This document shows, one piece after another, positions 1-9,161 of a stretch of DNA of 64,000 nucleotides. Made by a program: the position numbers and the translations under genes. The stretch is from CBDHEY01 sp965262305 (lineage in GTDB: Bacteria; Pseudomonadota; Gammaproteobacteria; Pseudomonadales; Cellvibrionaceae), in contig CBDHEY010000004.1 in assembly GCA_965262305.1 (NCBI GenBank), positions 1,302,001 to 1,366,000 on the forward strand. Direction: 5' to 3'. Within the stretch, counting starts at the first letter, position 1; each line of letters starts with the position of its first letter. Under the pieces are notes generated by a model that saw only the letters and a program-made list of their open reading frames with translations, had not been told where the DNA came from and did no database searches.

Positions 1-1
1 T

Positions 2-1876
2 GATTCTGCTGCTATGTCATTAGGCGCATTAAGCCCCGAGGCTCATGAATCTCTAGCTGAAGCAATGAATACGCTTGGTGGTAGATCAAATAGTGGCGAA
101 GGTGGTGAAGACGCCAAGCGATTCGGCACTAATCGAGTCTCTAAAATTAAACAGATAGCGTCTGGACGATTTGGTGTGACTCCGCATTACTTAGTTAATG
201 CCGAGGTTCTTCAGATTAAGGTTGCTCAAGGTGCTAAGCCTGGAGAAGGCGGTCAGCTGCCCGGTGGAAAAGTGAATGATCTTATCGCTCGTCTAAGGTT
301 TTCAGTTCCTGGCGTCACCCTGATATCTCCCCCACCGCATCATGATATCTATTCTATCGAAGACTTGGCACAGCTTATTTATGATCTTAAGCAGGTCAAC
401 CCAGAAGCGCTTGTTTCAGTTAAACTCGTTTCTCGACCGGGTGTAGGAACTATTGCAGCGGGGGTCGCAAAAGCTTATGCAGATTTGATCACGATTTCTG
501 GTTATGACGGGGGTACGGCTGCAAGTCCGCTGACATCTATTAGATATGCTGGCTCTCCATGGGAACTAGGATTGTCGGAAACTCACCAGACTTTGAGAGC
601 AAATGACTTGAGAGATAAGGTCAGATTGCAAACCGACGGTGGTTTAAAATCAGGGCTAGATGTTATAAAAGCGGCCATTCTAGGCGCCGAGAGCTTCGGG
701 TTTGGTACAGCGCCAATGGTAGCGCTGGGTTGTAAGTACTTACGAATCTGCCATCTCAACAATTGTGCGACAGGTGTTGCTACACAGCAAGAAAAGCTTC
801 GTGACGATCATTATATTGGCACAGTTGAAATGGCGATGAATTTCTTCAAATTTGTTGCGCAAGAAACTCGCGAGTGGTTGGCTAAATTGGGAGTGGCTAG
901 CATTACTGATCTTGTTGGTAGAGTAGATTTACTTGAAGTTATTGAGGGCGAAACTCAACGCCAGCGCCAGTTAGATTTAGCGCCGATTACTTATACCGAT
1001 GAACTTCTTGAAACTAAACCGCAAATATGCAGTGTTGCCAAGAACGAGCCTTTTGATCAGGGGGTTTTAGCGGAAAAAATGGTTACCGAAATCCTTCCTT
1101 CAATCGAAGCAAAATCAGGGGGACAATTTGAGTTTAAAGTCACAAATTGTGATCGCTCTATTGGTGCTAGATTGAGTGGCGAAATCGCAAAACGTCATGG
1201 TAATCAGGGTATGAGCGACGCACCTATCAAGCTTAAATTGTCGGGTGTCGCTGGTCAAAGTTTGGGAGTGTGGAATGCTGGAGGCCTTCATATATACCTC
1301 GAAGGTGATGCTAATGATTACGTTGGTAAAGGAATGACAGGCGGAAAAGTCGTGATATACCCTCCCGCTGGATCTTCTTTTGAGTCTAACTTAACTAGCA
1401 TAATGGGTAATACGTGTTTATACGGTGCGACAGGAGGTCAATTGTTTGCTGCAGGTCGGGCTGGCGAGCGATGCGGAGTAAGAAATTCCGGGGCAAAGGT
1501 CGTGGTAGAAGGTGCTGGAGATCACTGTTGTGAATATATGACGGGTGGTGTTGTTACGGTGCTTGGTGAAACCGGTGTTAATTTTGGTGCGGGAATGACC
1601 GGTGGCTTTGCCTATGTGCTAGATGAAAATAATGTATTTGTTGATCGAGTTAACCATGAATTGGTAGGTATTTCTCGTATAGACACTGAAATCTTAGAAG
1701 AGCATAGAAACCACCTGCGTGGAATTATTGAAGAGTTCACAGACGAAACATCGAGTAAATGGGGACATCACCTTTTATCGAATTTTAATGAATATGTTGG
1801 AAAATTTTGGTTGGTCAAGCCCAAAGCTGCAAACTTAGAAAGCCTACTTAAAAGCGTCAAAACAAAATCTGAATAA
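2..1876 (+). CDS. gltB: Glutamate synthase (NADPH) large subunit, C-terminal part (cut by window edge)
   Basis: Reading frame is open from base 2, so the gene begins outside the window; about 625 residues of a roughly 1480-residue protein are visible. The large subunit makes glutamate from glutamine-derived ammonia and 2-oxoglutarate. The visible part is the FMN/2-oxoglutarate synthase domain followed by the GXGXG beta-helix. Counting from the ATG at 14, the [3Fe-4S] cysteines are C240, C246 and C251 in the motif CKYLRICHLNNC. The glycine-rich repeats (for example GDANDYVGKGMTGGKV) form the C-terminal helix. gltD follows after 60 nt, as expected for an operon encoding the two subunits of one enzyme. 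Confidence 0.97.
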   Translation, partial: DSAAMSLGALSPEAHESLAEAMNTLGGRSNSGEGGEDAKRFGTNRVSKIKQIASGRFGVTPHYLVNAEVLQIKVAQGAKPGEGGQLPGGKVNDLIARLRFSVPGVTLISPPPHHDIYSIEDLAQLIYDLKQVNPEALVSVKLVSRPGVGTIAAGVAKAYADLITISGYDGGTAASPLTSIRYAGSPWELGLSETHQTLRANDLRDKVRLQTDGGLKSGLDVIKAAILGAESFGFGTAPMVALGCKYLRICHLNNCATGVATQQEKLRDDHYIGTVEMAMNFFKFVAQETREWLAKLGVASITDLVGRVDLLEVIEGETQRQRQLDLAPITYTDELLETKPQICSVAKNEPFDQGVLAEKMVTEILPSIEAKSGGQFEFKVTNCDRSIGARLSGEIAKRHGNQGMSDAPIKLKLSGVAGQSLGVWNAGGLHIYLEGDANDYVGKGMTGGKVVIYPPAGSSFESNLTSIMGNTCLYGATGGQLFAAGRAGERCGVRNSGAKVVVEGAGDHCCEYMTGGVVTVLGETGVNFGAGMTGGFAYVLDENNVFVDRVNHELVGISRIDTEILEEHRNHLRGIIEEFTDETSSKWGHHLLSNFNEYVGKFWLVKPKAANLESLLKSVKTKSE

Positions 1877-1936
1877 TTACTTAGATAAAATTACTAGTTA
1901 TCCAGATTTCTTAGGTGTGTAACTGAGATTACAATA

Positions 1937-3355
1937 ATGTCAGAAAGATTAAATAATCACTTTCAATTTTTAGATGTTGGTCGACAGGACCCTCAGAAAA
2001 AGGACATATCTCTTCGTAGGGAAGAGTTTGTTGAAATATATCAACCATTTTCTCAAGATGAGGTGTCTAATCAGGCTCATCGTTGTTTGGAATGTGGCAA
2101 TCCCTATTGCGAATGGAAATGTCCTGTACACAACTACATTCCCAATTGGCTTAAGTTGGTATCAGAGGGGAATGTAAAAGAAGCTGTTGAGCTTTGCCAT
2201 AAAACAAACTCATTACCTGAAGTATGTGGACGAGTTTGCCCGCAAGATCGTCTTTGTGAAGGCGCCTGTACGCTAAACGATGGCTTCGGTGCGGTAACTA
2301 TCGGAAATGTAGAAAAGTATATTACTGATACCGCATTTGCGATGGGCTGGAAACCTGATTTATCGAAAGTCATACCTACAGATAAAAAAGTAGCAATCAT
2401 TGGTGCTGGTCCTGCGGGGCTTGGTTGTGCGGATATTTTGGTTAGAAATGGTGTCAAGCCAGTTGTTTTTGACCGTTACCCAGAGATCGGTGGGCTACTC
2501 ACTTTTGGTATTCCAGAGTTCAAATTGGAAAAATCGGTGATGGCTCGACGACGAGAAGTCTTCACGGAAATGGGTGTTGAATTTCGTTTAAATACTGAAA
2601 TCGGAAAAGATGTGTCCATGGCGTCTCTCATTGCAGATTACGATGCCGTCTTTATGGGAATGGGCACATATACATACATGAAAGGTGGATTTCCTGGAGA
2701 AAACCTGGAAGGTGTTCATGATGCATTGCCGTTTCTTATTTCGAATGTGAATCGTAATTTAGGTTTTGAGAAAACTCCCACCGAATTTATTAGCGTTAAG
2801 GGTCAAAAAGTCGTTGTTTTGGGTGGCGGTGACACTGCGATGGATTGTAATCGTACTTCGATTCGTCAGGGAGCAGAGAGGGTTATTTGCGCTTATCGCC
2901 GAGACGAAGAAAATATGCCTGGTTCCCGTCGAGAAGTGCAAAATGCTAGAGAAGAAGGTGTTGAATTCTTGTTTAACCGCCAACCAATAGCAGTAGTTGG
3001 TGATGGTAAGGTTGAAGGTGTTAAAGTTGTAACGACGAAATTAGGTGAGCCAGATGAAAATGGTCGCCGACGACCAGAACCCATACCTGGGAGTGAAGAG
3101 ATTATCGAAGCGGATAAAGTACTCATTGCTTTTGGGTTTAGGCCCAGTCCGGAGTCATGGATGGAGGAAAATGGCGTAACCGTAAATGATTGGGGTGGTG
3201 TAGAAGCACCTGAAGAGCAAGAGTATAAGTTTCAAACTAGTAACCCTAAGGTATTTGCCGGTGGTGATATGGTTCGAGGGTCTGATCTTGTGGTTACTGC
3301 AATTTGGGAAGGTCGAGAAGCGGCGGAAGGTATACTAGACTTTTTAGATGTTTAG
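1937..3355 (+). CDS. gltD: Glutamate synthase (NADPH) small subunit
   Basis: 472 residues, normal length. This subunit takes electrons from NADPH through FAD and passes them via [4Fe-4S] clusters to GltB. Visible: two cysteine sets near the N terminus (C50, C53, C58, C62 and C97, C101, C106, C110), an FAD-binding dinucleotide fold VAIIGAGPAG at 151-160, and an NADPH-binding fold VVVLGGGDTA at 291-300. The ATG at 1937 matches the usual family start. It sits directly downstream of gltB on the same strand. A short 6-bp hairpin (3367-3382) lies between gltD and hemE but has no T-tract, so it is not called a terminator. Confidence 0.97.
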   Translation: MSERLNNHFQFLDVGRQDPQKKDISLRREEFVEIYQPFSQDEVSNQAHRCLECGNPYCEWKCPVHNYIPNWLKLVSEGNVKEAVELCHKTNSLPEVCGRVCPQDRLCEGACTLNDGFGAVTIGNVEKYITDTAFAMGWKPDLSKVIPTDKKVAIIGAGPAGLGCADILVRNGVKPVVFDRYPEIGGLLTFGIPEFKLEKSVMARRREVFTEMGVEFRLNTEIGKDVSMASLIADYDAVFMGMGTYTYMKGGFPGENLEGVHDALPFLISNVNRNLGFEKTPTEFISVKGQKVVVLGGGDTAMDCNRTSIRQGAERVICAYRRDEENMPGSRREVQNAREEGVEFLFNRQPIAVVGDGKVEGVKVVTTKLGEPDENGRRRPEPIPGSEEIIEADKVLIAFGFRPSPESWMEENGVTVNDWGGVEAPEEQEYKFQTSNPKVFAGGDMVRGSDLVVTAIWEGREAAEGILDFLDV

Positions 3356-3408
3356 ATAAAACCTTGGATTCCCCTTGGAATCACCCTTAAAAATAAAAGC
3401 GAATAATT

Positions 3409-4470
3409 ATGGCAGAATTAAAAAACGACCGTTTTCTTCGAGCGCTCGCTCGCGAACCTGTTGATCGAACTCCAGTTTGGATGATGCGACAAGCCGGGCG
3501 ATACCTTCCAGAATATCGTGAAACCCGCGCTCGTGCGGGTGACTTTATGGGACTTTGCACTAATCCTGAATTGGCGTGTGAGGTGACGTTGCAGCCATTA
3601 GCCCGATATCCAATTGATGCAGCCATTCTGTTTTCAGATATTCTTACGATACCGGATGCGATGGGATTGGGTCTATATTTTGAAACTGGAGAAGGGCCAA
3701 AATTTAAAAAAACTACTGCAACGGTTGGAGACATCGAGGCTCTTGAAGTAGTGGACGCCGAAAAAGACCTTGCGTATGTTATGGATGCTGTGCGTAAAAT
3801 CCGATATGAACTTAACGGCTCAGTACCTTTGATTGGTTTTTCCGGCAGTCCATGGACTTTAGCTACATACATGATTGAGGGCGGTTCAAGTAAAGATTTT
3901 CGAAAGGCAAAATCGCTTATCTATGACCAACCAGAATTAGTAAAAGTACTTTTACAGAAACTTTCTGATTCGGTAATTGCCTACCTAAATGCGCAGATTA
4001 TTGCCGGTGCTCAAGCTGTTCAAATATTTGATAGTTGGGGAGGCGCATTATCGCATAATGCTTATCAAGAATTTTCTCTCTATTACATGAAAAAAATTGT
4101 AGACGGTTTGATAAAGGAGCACGACGGCAAGCCAATTCCCGCAATACTTTTCACGAAAGGTGGTGGCCAATGGTTAGAATCTATGGCTGATACTGGCGCG
4201 ACTGCATTAGGGCTTGATTGGACAACGGATATAGGTTTAGCTCGCTCTAGAGTAGGTGATAAGGTAGCGCTCCAAGGAAATATGGATCCAGCAGTATTGC
4301 ACGCGAGCCCACAAAAAATTCGTGAGGAAGTTGCTCGGATCTTGTCTTGTTACGGTAATGGTTCTGGCCATGTCTTTAATCTTGGGCATGGTATTACCCC
4401 TGAGGTCAAGCCAGAGAACGCAGGTGCATTTTTCGATGCTGTTGTTGAACTGTCTTCTCAATACCATTAA
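3409..4470 (+). CDS. hemE: Uroporphyrinogen decarboxylase
   Basis: 353 residues, the usual length. Converts uroporphyrinogen III to coproporphyrinogen III in cytoplasmic haem synthesis. The family signature MMRQAGRYLPEYR is at residues 25-37 and the second signature GSPWTLATYMIEGG is near residue 145. It follows gltD by 53 nt on the same strand; gltBD-hemE is a neighbourhood also known from other Gammaproteobacteria, so co-transcription is possible but not shown. No frameshift or missing signature was seen. Confidence 0.97.
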   Translation: MAELKNDRFLRALAREPVDRTPVWMMRQAGRYLPEYRETRARAGDFMGLCTNPELACEVTLQPLARYPIDAAILFSDILTIPDAMGLGLYFETGEGPKFKKTTATVGDIEALEVVDAEKDLAYVMDAVRKIRYELNGSVPLIGFSGSPWTLATYMIEGGSSKDFRKAKSLIYDQPELVKVLLQKLSDSVIAYLNAQIIAGAQAVQIFDSWGGALSHNAYQEFSLYYMKKIVDGLIKEHDGKPIPAILFTKGGGQWLESMADTGATALGLDWTTDIGLARSRVGDKVALQGNMDPAVLHASPQKIREEVARILSCYGNGSGHVFNLGHGITPEVKPENAGAFFDAVVELSSQYH

Positions 4471-4645
4471 AAGCCTTAAATAATCTGTATTTGAGCTCCA
4501 GTCGTCATTTATTTTGAGCACTCTATCGTAAGATTGTTGGCTAGTAAGTTGAGTGATTTATAATCACAATCTATAAATTAGGCACTGGCTCTTAAGTTAT
4601 TTATTAGAGCTTTCAAAGGATTATCGTTTCATATACTTGGAGTAA

Positions 4646-6052
4646 ATGGTTTTGGGTGTTAAACAAGTCAAAGTTGATGTCAATGAGTTAACTGTCGGAA
4701 TGTTTGTTTCCGGTTTGGATAGACCATGGACGCAGACACCATTTCCATTGCAGGGTTTTTATATCCGAGATATTGATGAAATCAAGGAGTTAAAGCATCA
4801 CTGCAATCATGTATACATTGATGTGGTTAAAGGCGCCTCCCCTGTTCAAACCAATTTGAGGACCCTCACACCTGGTGTTAAGCCAGTTAGAAATGGATCC
4901 GTGTCGACCAGGAGAGGATCGAGAGTTGATAAAAATAAAAAGAAAGTCAACGTAGAGGTTGCACCGCTTAAAATTCGGCGCGATGTATATAATCCCCAAT
5001 TCAAACCCCTTGAGCAGGAGATCGGCCAAGCCAAAGAGCTCCATCAGCAAGTCTATTTTGCCGTAGGTTCCGTTATGGAACAGGTCGAAAAAGATCATCA
5101 CATGATCCAGGTTAGCGAAACAAGACGTGTTGCCAGCGATATGGTCGACAGCGTTATTCGCAGCCCTGATGCGTTTACGTGGTTAAGTCGCGTGAAAGAA
5201 AAGGATGAGTACACTTATAGTCACGCTGTACGCTCTGCTGTCTGGGCTATTTTATTTGGCCGTCACATCGGGCTATCCAAAATGGATTTAGATGTGTTAG
5301 CAATGGGAGTGTTATTAAAAGATATAGGCAAGACTCGATTACCGGCACATTTGATTGAAAAACAAGACCGCAGTGCAACTGAAAAAGCAGCTTATGAAAA
5401 ATTTGTTTTGTATGGTGTTGATATTTTGCGAAATGTACCGGACGTAAAGCCTCGTGTTACTTCGGTCGTTAAAACCCACTGTGAACGACTTGATGGAAGT
5501 GGATTTCCTGCTCGTTTGAGTGGCGATAAAATTCCCCTATTAGGCAAAGTTGCAGGTATCGTTACTTTTTACGACGAAACGACAAACCCCCGCGGTAAAA
5601 AGCAGCCTCTTTCTCCTTCAAAAGCTGTTGCGAAACTTTATGAGTCGCGAGATGTTCATTTTCAAGAAGAATTGGTTGTTGAGTTTATTCGAGCAATTGG
5701 TCTATATCCCACGGGTACTCTTGTAGAGCTATCAACAGGCGAAGTGGGAGTTGTCGTAGAGCAAAATTTTGGTCGTCGATTAAAACCCAAGATCATGATC
5801 GTACTTGATTCTGTTAAGCAGATGCTTTTTGAACCCTATTTACTAGACTTGGCAGATATTGAAAGGGTTAATCAAGAGAAAGTGGACTCTGGTAAGTTTC
5901 ACCCTAGCGAAGTAGAAAAAGTCGAAATTGTTCAGGATTTGGAGCCTGGAGCTTACGATATAGATGTGTCGAATGTACGAGACGAATATATTCAAAGTAA
6001 ATCCAGTAAGAAAGTTTTTAGTATGCTCAAGAAAAAGTTTTTCGGGCGTTGA
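4646..6052 (+). CDS. DUF3391 / HD-GYP domain protein with degenerate catalytic dyad
   Basis: 468 residues. The N-terminal 100 or so residues look like the DUF3391 module (starts VDVNELTVGMFVSGLD), then a linker, then an HD-GYP-type domain at about 185-365. HD-GYP proteins normally hydrolyse cyclic di-GMP. Here the HD dyad is replaced: the segment reads LLKDIGK (223-229), so the metal-binding His is Lys225 (codon aaa at 5318-5320). H193 is kept; the second motif reads HCERLDGSGFP (278-288), with Cys for the usual second His and GFP for GYP. Probably a c-di-GMP or protein-binding sensor rather than an enzyme (inference). ATG at 4646 has a GGAG at 4639-4642. Monocistronic. Confidence 0.85.
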   Translation: MVLGVKQVKVDVNELTVGMFVSGLDRPWTQTPFPLQGFYIRDIDEIKELKHHCNHVYIDVVKGASPVQTNLRTLTPGVKPVRNGSVSTRRGSRVDKNKKKVNVEVAPLKIRRDVYNPQFKPLEQEIGQAKELHQQVYFAVGSVMEQVEKDHHMIQVSETRRVASDMVDSVIRSPDAFTWLSRVKEKDEYTYSHAVRSAVWAILFGRHIGLSKMDLDVLAMGVLLKDIGKTRLPAHLIEKQDRSATEKAAYEKFVLYGVDILRNVPDVKPRVTSVVKTHCERLDGSGFPARLSGDKIPLLGKVAGIVTFYDETTNPRGKKQPLSPSKAVAKLYESRDVHFQEELVVEFIRAIGLYPTGTLVELSTGEVGVVVEQNFGRRLKPKIMIVLDSVKQMLFEPYLLDLADIERVNQEKVDSGKFHPSEVEKVEIVQDLEPGAYDIDVSNVRDEYIQSKSSKKVFSMLKKKFFGR

Positions 6053-6116
6053 AATCTTTTTTTGATTAATAACAGCTTTTATCGGTGTTGAGCCAATCTG
6101 CAGATATATATTATTA

Positions 6117-6959
6117 CTAATTCGTTGAACCTAGCCTTTGACCCATCCTAACGCTCTGGTTTGCTGCTAGTTCGTTGTCCCAGGCGATACTATTGTTCTG
6201 AAAAAGCAATATGATGGTCGATCCGAGTTTGAATTGACCAATTTCGTTTCCTTTTTGTATATCCATATCTTTCAAAAAATTTTCCAGAGTTATTATTTCC
6301 TTCGATTTAATAATGCCTGTCCACCGAGTTTCAATTGAAGCAACTATCATAGCTCCGACAAATACAACTGCAACGAGTCCAATATTGGTTTCGAAAGTGC
6401 AAATAGCTCTTTCATTTTTTGCGTAAAGGTTTGATATGTTTTCGGCGGTCGAATTGTTAACTGAAAATAGCTTACCTGGAACAAATATTATTTTCTTTAA
6501 AGTGCCTGAAAGAGGCATGTGAACACGATGATAGTCCCGTGGTGATAAGTAGATAGTTGCGAAATGGCCGTTGTGAAAACTCTTCGCAAGGTTTTCATCA
6601 TTCGCTAAAAGATCTTTACATAAGAAATCTTTTCCCTTTGCTTGGAAAAGGGTTCCGCCAGTAATAGGCCCAAGCTGGCTTATCCTGCCATCGGCGGGTG
6701 AAATAATTGCGCTATCCTCATTGTCGATGGGTCTTGTTTCAGGTTTTAATTTTCGCGTAAAAAATTCATTAAAACTTTCGTAATTTTCTATATTCTCTTG
6801 TGCCGCTTCATTCATATCGACGTCATAAATCTTCACAAAGTTTCTAATTAGAAAATTCTTAAGCCATTTCGATTTTTTAGAGGCTAAGCAGCCAAAGATT
6901 TGAGTAATGAATTTTTGCGGAGCGATACATTGACACAATATAAATAAAGGGGTTCTCAC
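6117..6959 (-). CDS. psd: Phosphatidylserine decarboxylase proenzyme
   Basis: 280 residues from a GTG start at 6959, preceded by a weak TGGA ribosome site; no nearby ATG fits the family start. Makes phosphatidylethanolamine at the inner membrane. The proenzyme cleaves itself at the LGST motif (245-248), Ser247 becoming the pyruvoyl cofactor. The supporting catalytic residues are visible: Asp90 in PAD and His146 in YHRVH. It lies 23 nt downstream of rsgA on the same strand, the same pairing as in E. coli, and runs convergently to the HD-GYP gene. Confidence 0.95.
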   Translation of the reverse strand: MRTPLFILCQCIAPQKFITQIFGCLASKKSKWLKNFLIRNFVKIYDVDMNEAAQENIENYESFNEFFTRKLKPETRPIDNEDSAIISPADGRISQLGPITGGTLFQAKGKDFLCKDLLANDENLAKSFHNGHFATIYLSPRDYHRVHMPLSGTLKKIIFVPGKLFSVNNSTAENISNLYAKNERAICTFETNIGLVAVVFVGAMIVASIETRWTGIIKSKEIITLENFLKDMDIQKGNEIGQFKLGSTIILLFQNNSIAWDNELAANQSVRMGQRLGSTN

Positions 6960-6982
6960 TTGAATTCCAAATAAATTTAAGA

Positions 6983-8002
6983 TCAGTTTTGCTTTTTAAT
7001 GTCTACATCCGAAAGAGAGGCAATGATTTGAGAATAGCTTTTGAATCTCTGAGCAGATATTTTCTTTTCTTTCACGGCTGCTTGAACAGCACAACCAGGA
7101 TCGTTTTTATGTCGACAATTTCTAAATTGACAGTGAAGAGCTGCTTCTCCAATTTCTATAAATCCTCTTGTTACTTGCTCCTTATCAACGTGCCAGAGAC
7201 CAAACTCGCGTATTCCTGGTGAGTCGATAAACGCCCCACCACTCGGGAATCGAAACAGTTCAGAATGCGTCGTAGTATGTCGCCCTTTATCTTTTCCATC
7301 GGATAAGCTTCCGACTTTAACATCTTGCTCTGGTATTAATGATTTAACGAGAGAGGATTTACCAACTCCTGATTGGCCTACAAAAATACTCACTTTATCC
7401 GTTAATTGCTTCCTTAGGTCTTTTAAGCTTGACTCCGTGTGTGCTGAAACCGTTAAGACTTTGTACCCTAACTTAGAATAGATCACAGATAACTTTAAAA
7501 TTTTCTCTCGAATTTCACCTAACAGAAGATCACTCTTATTGATAACGAGCACCGGCACTATGCGATTTATTTCTGCTGCGACAAGATAGCGGTCAATGAG
7601 ATTAGAAAAAGGTTCCGGTTTTGGGGCAATGGTTATAATCATTTGATCTACATTTGCTGCAACCGGTTTTAATTTACCAAAGTTATCTGGTCTTAGTAGT
7701 TCTGTGTTTCTAGAAAGAACAGAAACTACAACTCCAATTGGTTTTCCAGACCGCCAGATGATCTTGTCTCCAGCGACAATGGATTTTAAGTTTGCTCTGA
7801 GATGGCACCGTTCAACGGTTCCTGTCTCTTCATCCTCAATGTTGACCATTGTTCCATAGTGCGCGATCACTAACCCTGCTCGCTCTGGGCCCAGTGATGA
7901 GTCATCGATGGAGTTATCTCCGACACTTGCACGTTTAATGCGTTTTGAGTGTTGTTCTTGTAATCGCCGGGATTGTAATTTGGTTAGTTTTCTTTTTGAC
8001 AT
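6983..8002 (-). CDS. rsgA: Small ribosomal subunit biogenesis GTPase RsgA
   Basis: 339 residues. A circularly permuted GTPase that helps mature the 30S subunit. The G motifs appear in permuted order: G4 NKSD (155-158), G1 GQSGVGKSS (209-217), G3 DSPG (260-263). An N-terminal OB fold precedes them and a C-terminal zinc knuckle follows (C291, C296, H298, C304). It is divergent from orn with about 90 nt between the start codons, and leads the rsgA-psd pair. Confidence 0.96.
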   Translation of the reverse strand: MSKRKLTKLQSRRLQEQHSKRIKRASVGDNSIDDSSLGPERAGLVIAHYGTMVNIEDEETGTVERCHLRANLKSIVAGDKIIWRSGKPIGVVVSVLSRNTELLRPDNFGKLKPVAANVDQMIITIAPKPEPFSNLIDRYLVAAEINRIVPVLVINKSDLLLGEIREKILKLSVIYSKLGYKVLTVSAHTESSLKDLRKQLTDKVSIFVGQSGVGKSSLVKSLIPEQDVKVGSLSDGKDKGRHTTTHSELFRFPSGGAFIDSPGIREFGLWHVDKEQVTRGFIEIGEAALHCQFRNCRHKNDPGCAVQAAVKEKKISAQRFKSYSQIIASLSDVDIKKQN

Positions 8003-8092
8003 TTATTTATTAACAGGCTTTCGGTCTTATCTGAAAAGAATAGCGCTGCTAAACTTGAGGATTATAAAAAGTGTATTGTAGTGGAAAAAACT

Positions 8093-8641
8093 ATGCAGAG
8101 CAGCGAAAACAATTTAATTTGGCTAGATTTAGAAATGACCGGCCTCGTGCCTGAGCGTGATGTGATAATCGAAATCGCAACCGTGGTCACCGATTCAGCA
8201 TTAAATACTTTGGCAGAAGGACCTGTCATCGCGATTCACCAGCCAGACGTGATTTTAGAAGCAATGGATGAATGGAATACCAAACAACACGGGGGGTCTG
8301 GGTTGGTCGATCGAATAAAGTCCAGTAAAGTGACTACACGTGGTGCCGAGCTTGAAACCTTAAAATTTCTCAAAGATTGGGTTCCCAAGGGTAAATCTCC
8401 GATGTGTGGAAATTCTATTGGTCAAGATCGTCGCTTTCTCGCGAGATACATGCCTGAATTAGAAGCTTTTTTTCATTATCGAAATCTGGATGTGAGTACC
8501 TTAAAAGAGTTGGTTTCCCGTTGGAAGCCTTCCCTTAAGAACGGATTTGAAAAAAAGGGCACGCATTTGGCCCTAGATGACGTAAAAGACTCAATCAACG
8601 AATTAGTGTATTACCGTGAAAACTTTATCAATCTAAACTAG
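8093..8641 (+). CDS. orn: Oligoribonuclease
   Basis: 182 residues from ATG 8093; an in-frame GTG at 8081 exists, but ATG 8093 has a GGA at 8083-8085 at good spacing and gives the usual 181-182 residue length. Orn degrades 2-5 nt RNAs and pGpG, the end product of c-di-GMP breakdown. The DEDDh exonuclease residues are visible: D12 and E14 in WLDLEMTGL, the GQD motif mid-protein, and the HLALDDVKDS segment near the C terminus. Divergent from rsgA, the arrangement typical of Gammaproteobacteria. Confidence 0.96.
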   Translation: MQSSENNLIWLDLEMTGLVPERDVIIEIATVVTDSALNTLAEGPVIAIHQPDVILEAMDEWNTKQHGGSGLVDRIKSSKVTTRGAELETLKFLKDWVPKGKSPMCGNSIGQDRRFLARYMPELEAFFHYRNLDVSTLKELVSRWKPSLKNGFEKKGTHLALDDVKDSINELVYYRENFINLN

Positions 8642-8717
8642 TTTATTAAATTTTAAGCGACATTTTAGTGTTTTAAGCGTGATTTTGGGTTGTTGATGTT
8701 AAGTTTATAGTTCCTAG

Positions 8718-8740
8718 ACAAAAATCGAATTGATTTTTGT
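8718..8740. repeat. Perfect 9-bp inverted repeat downstream of orn
   Basis: Arms ACAAAAATC (8718-8726) and GATTTTTGT (8732-8740) flank the 5-nt loop GAATT. It lies in the 216-bp gap between orn and the next small gene. There is no T-tract after it, so it may be a weak terminator, an mRNA 3'-end structure or a protein site; the function is not clear. Confidence 0.4.
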
Positions 8741-8857
8741 ATTTTAATTTCTAACAATTTTTGGACAAAATCTGCTCTAAAAGGCATGCTTTTGACCCCA
8801 TTTGTTTAAGTGAGTTGTCGATTTATTTCTAATAACAAAAATCGGAGGCGACAAGCT

Positions 8858-9145
8858 ATGTCAGACAGTAATTTAAATGTTCGAACAATTTATCGATCTT
8901 CAGGTTACGCATTAAATAAGCGTGTGGGCATCCCGCCGATTCCTATTAACTTGAAAAAATACCTTAGCTCCGAGCAAGTAAATTCGATTCGTCATATGGA
9001 AGCCTTTGGTTGGCAACTCATGTTTGTGCGTCGAACACCTGGTACAGAGCCGGTAGTTGTGGTTTCGAGCAAGGAGACTGCAGCTTATGGCGTGCTCGCC
9101 GTCGATGGCTCTATAGACACTCAAGCCGATATTTCTATACGTTAA
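8858..9145 (+). CDS. Conserved hypothetical small protein
   Basis: 95 residues from ATG 8858, chosen because GGAGG lies at 8844-8848; the open frame extends 48 nt upstream from 8810 without a ribosome site. The protein has a segment FGWQLMFVRRTPGTEPVVVV followed by a short C terminus. No transmembrane segment, signal peptide or catalytic motif is visible. I have seen similar short proteins in marine Gammaproteobacteria but know of no function. It is flanked by orn (same strand) and queG (convergent). Confidence 0.75.
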   Translation: MSDSNLNVRTIYRSSGYALNKRVGIPPIPINLKKYLSSEQVNSIRHMEAFGWQLMFVRRTPGTEPVVVVSSKETAAYGVLAVDGSIDTQADISIR

Positions 9146-9161
9146 CCTTTTTGTACAAATA

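Noticed and set aside
3367..3382. Short hairpin between gltD and hemE.
   Set aside because: Six-bp stem without a T-tract; too weak to call a terminator.
4553..4567. Small palindrome GTGATT-TAT-AATCAC containing TATAAT upstream of the HD-GYP gene.
   Set aside because: No -35 element at proper spacing; too short to support as operator or promoter.
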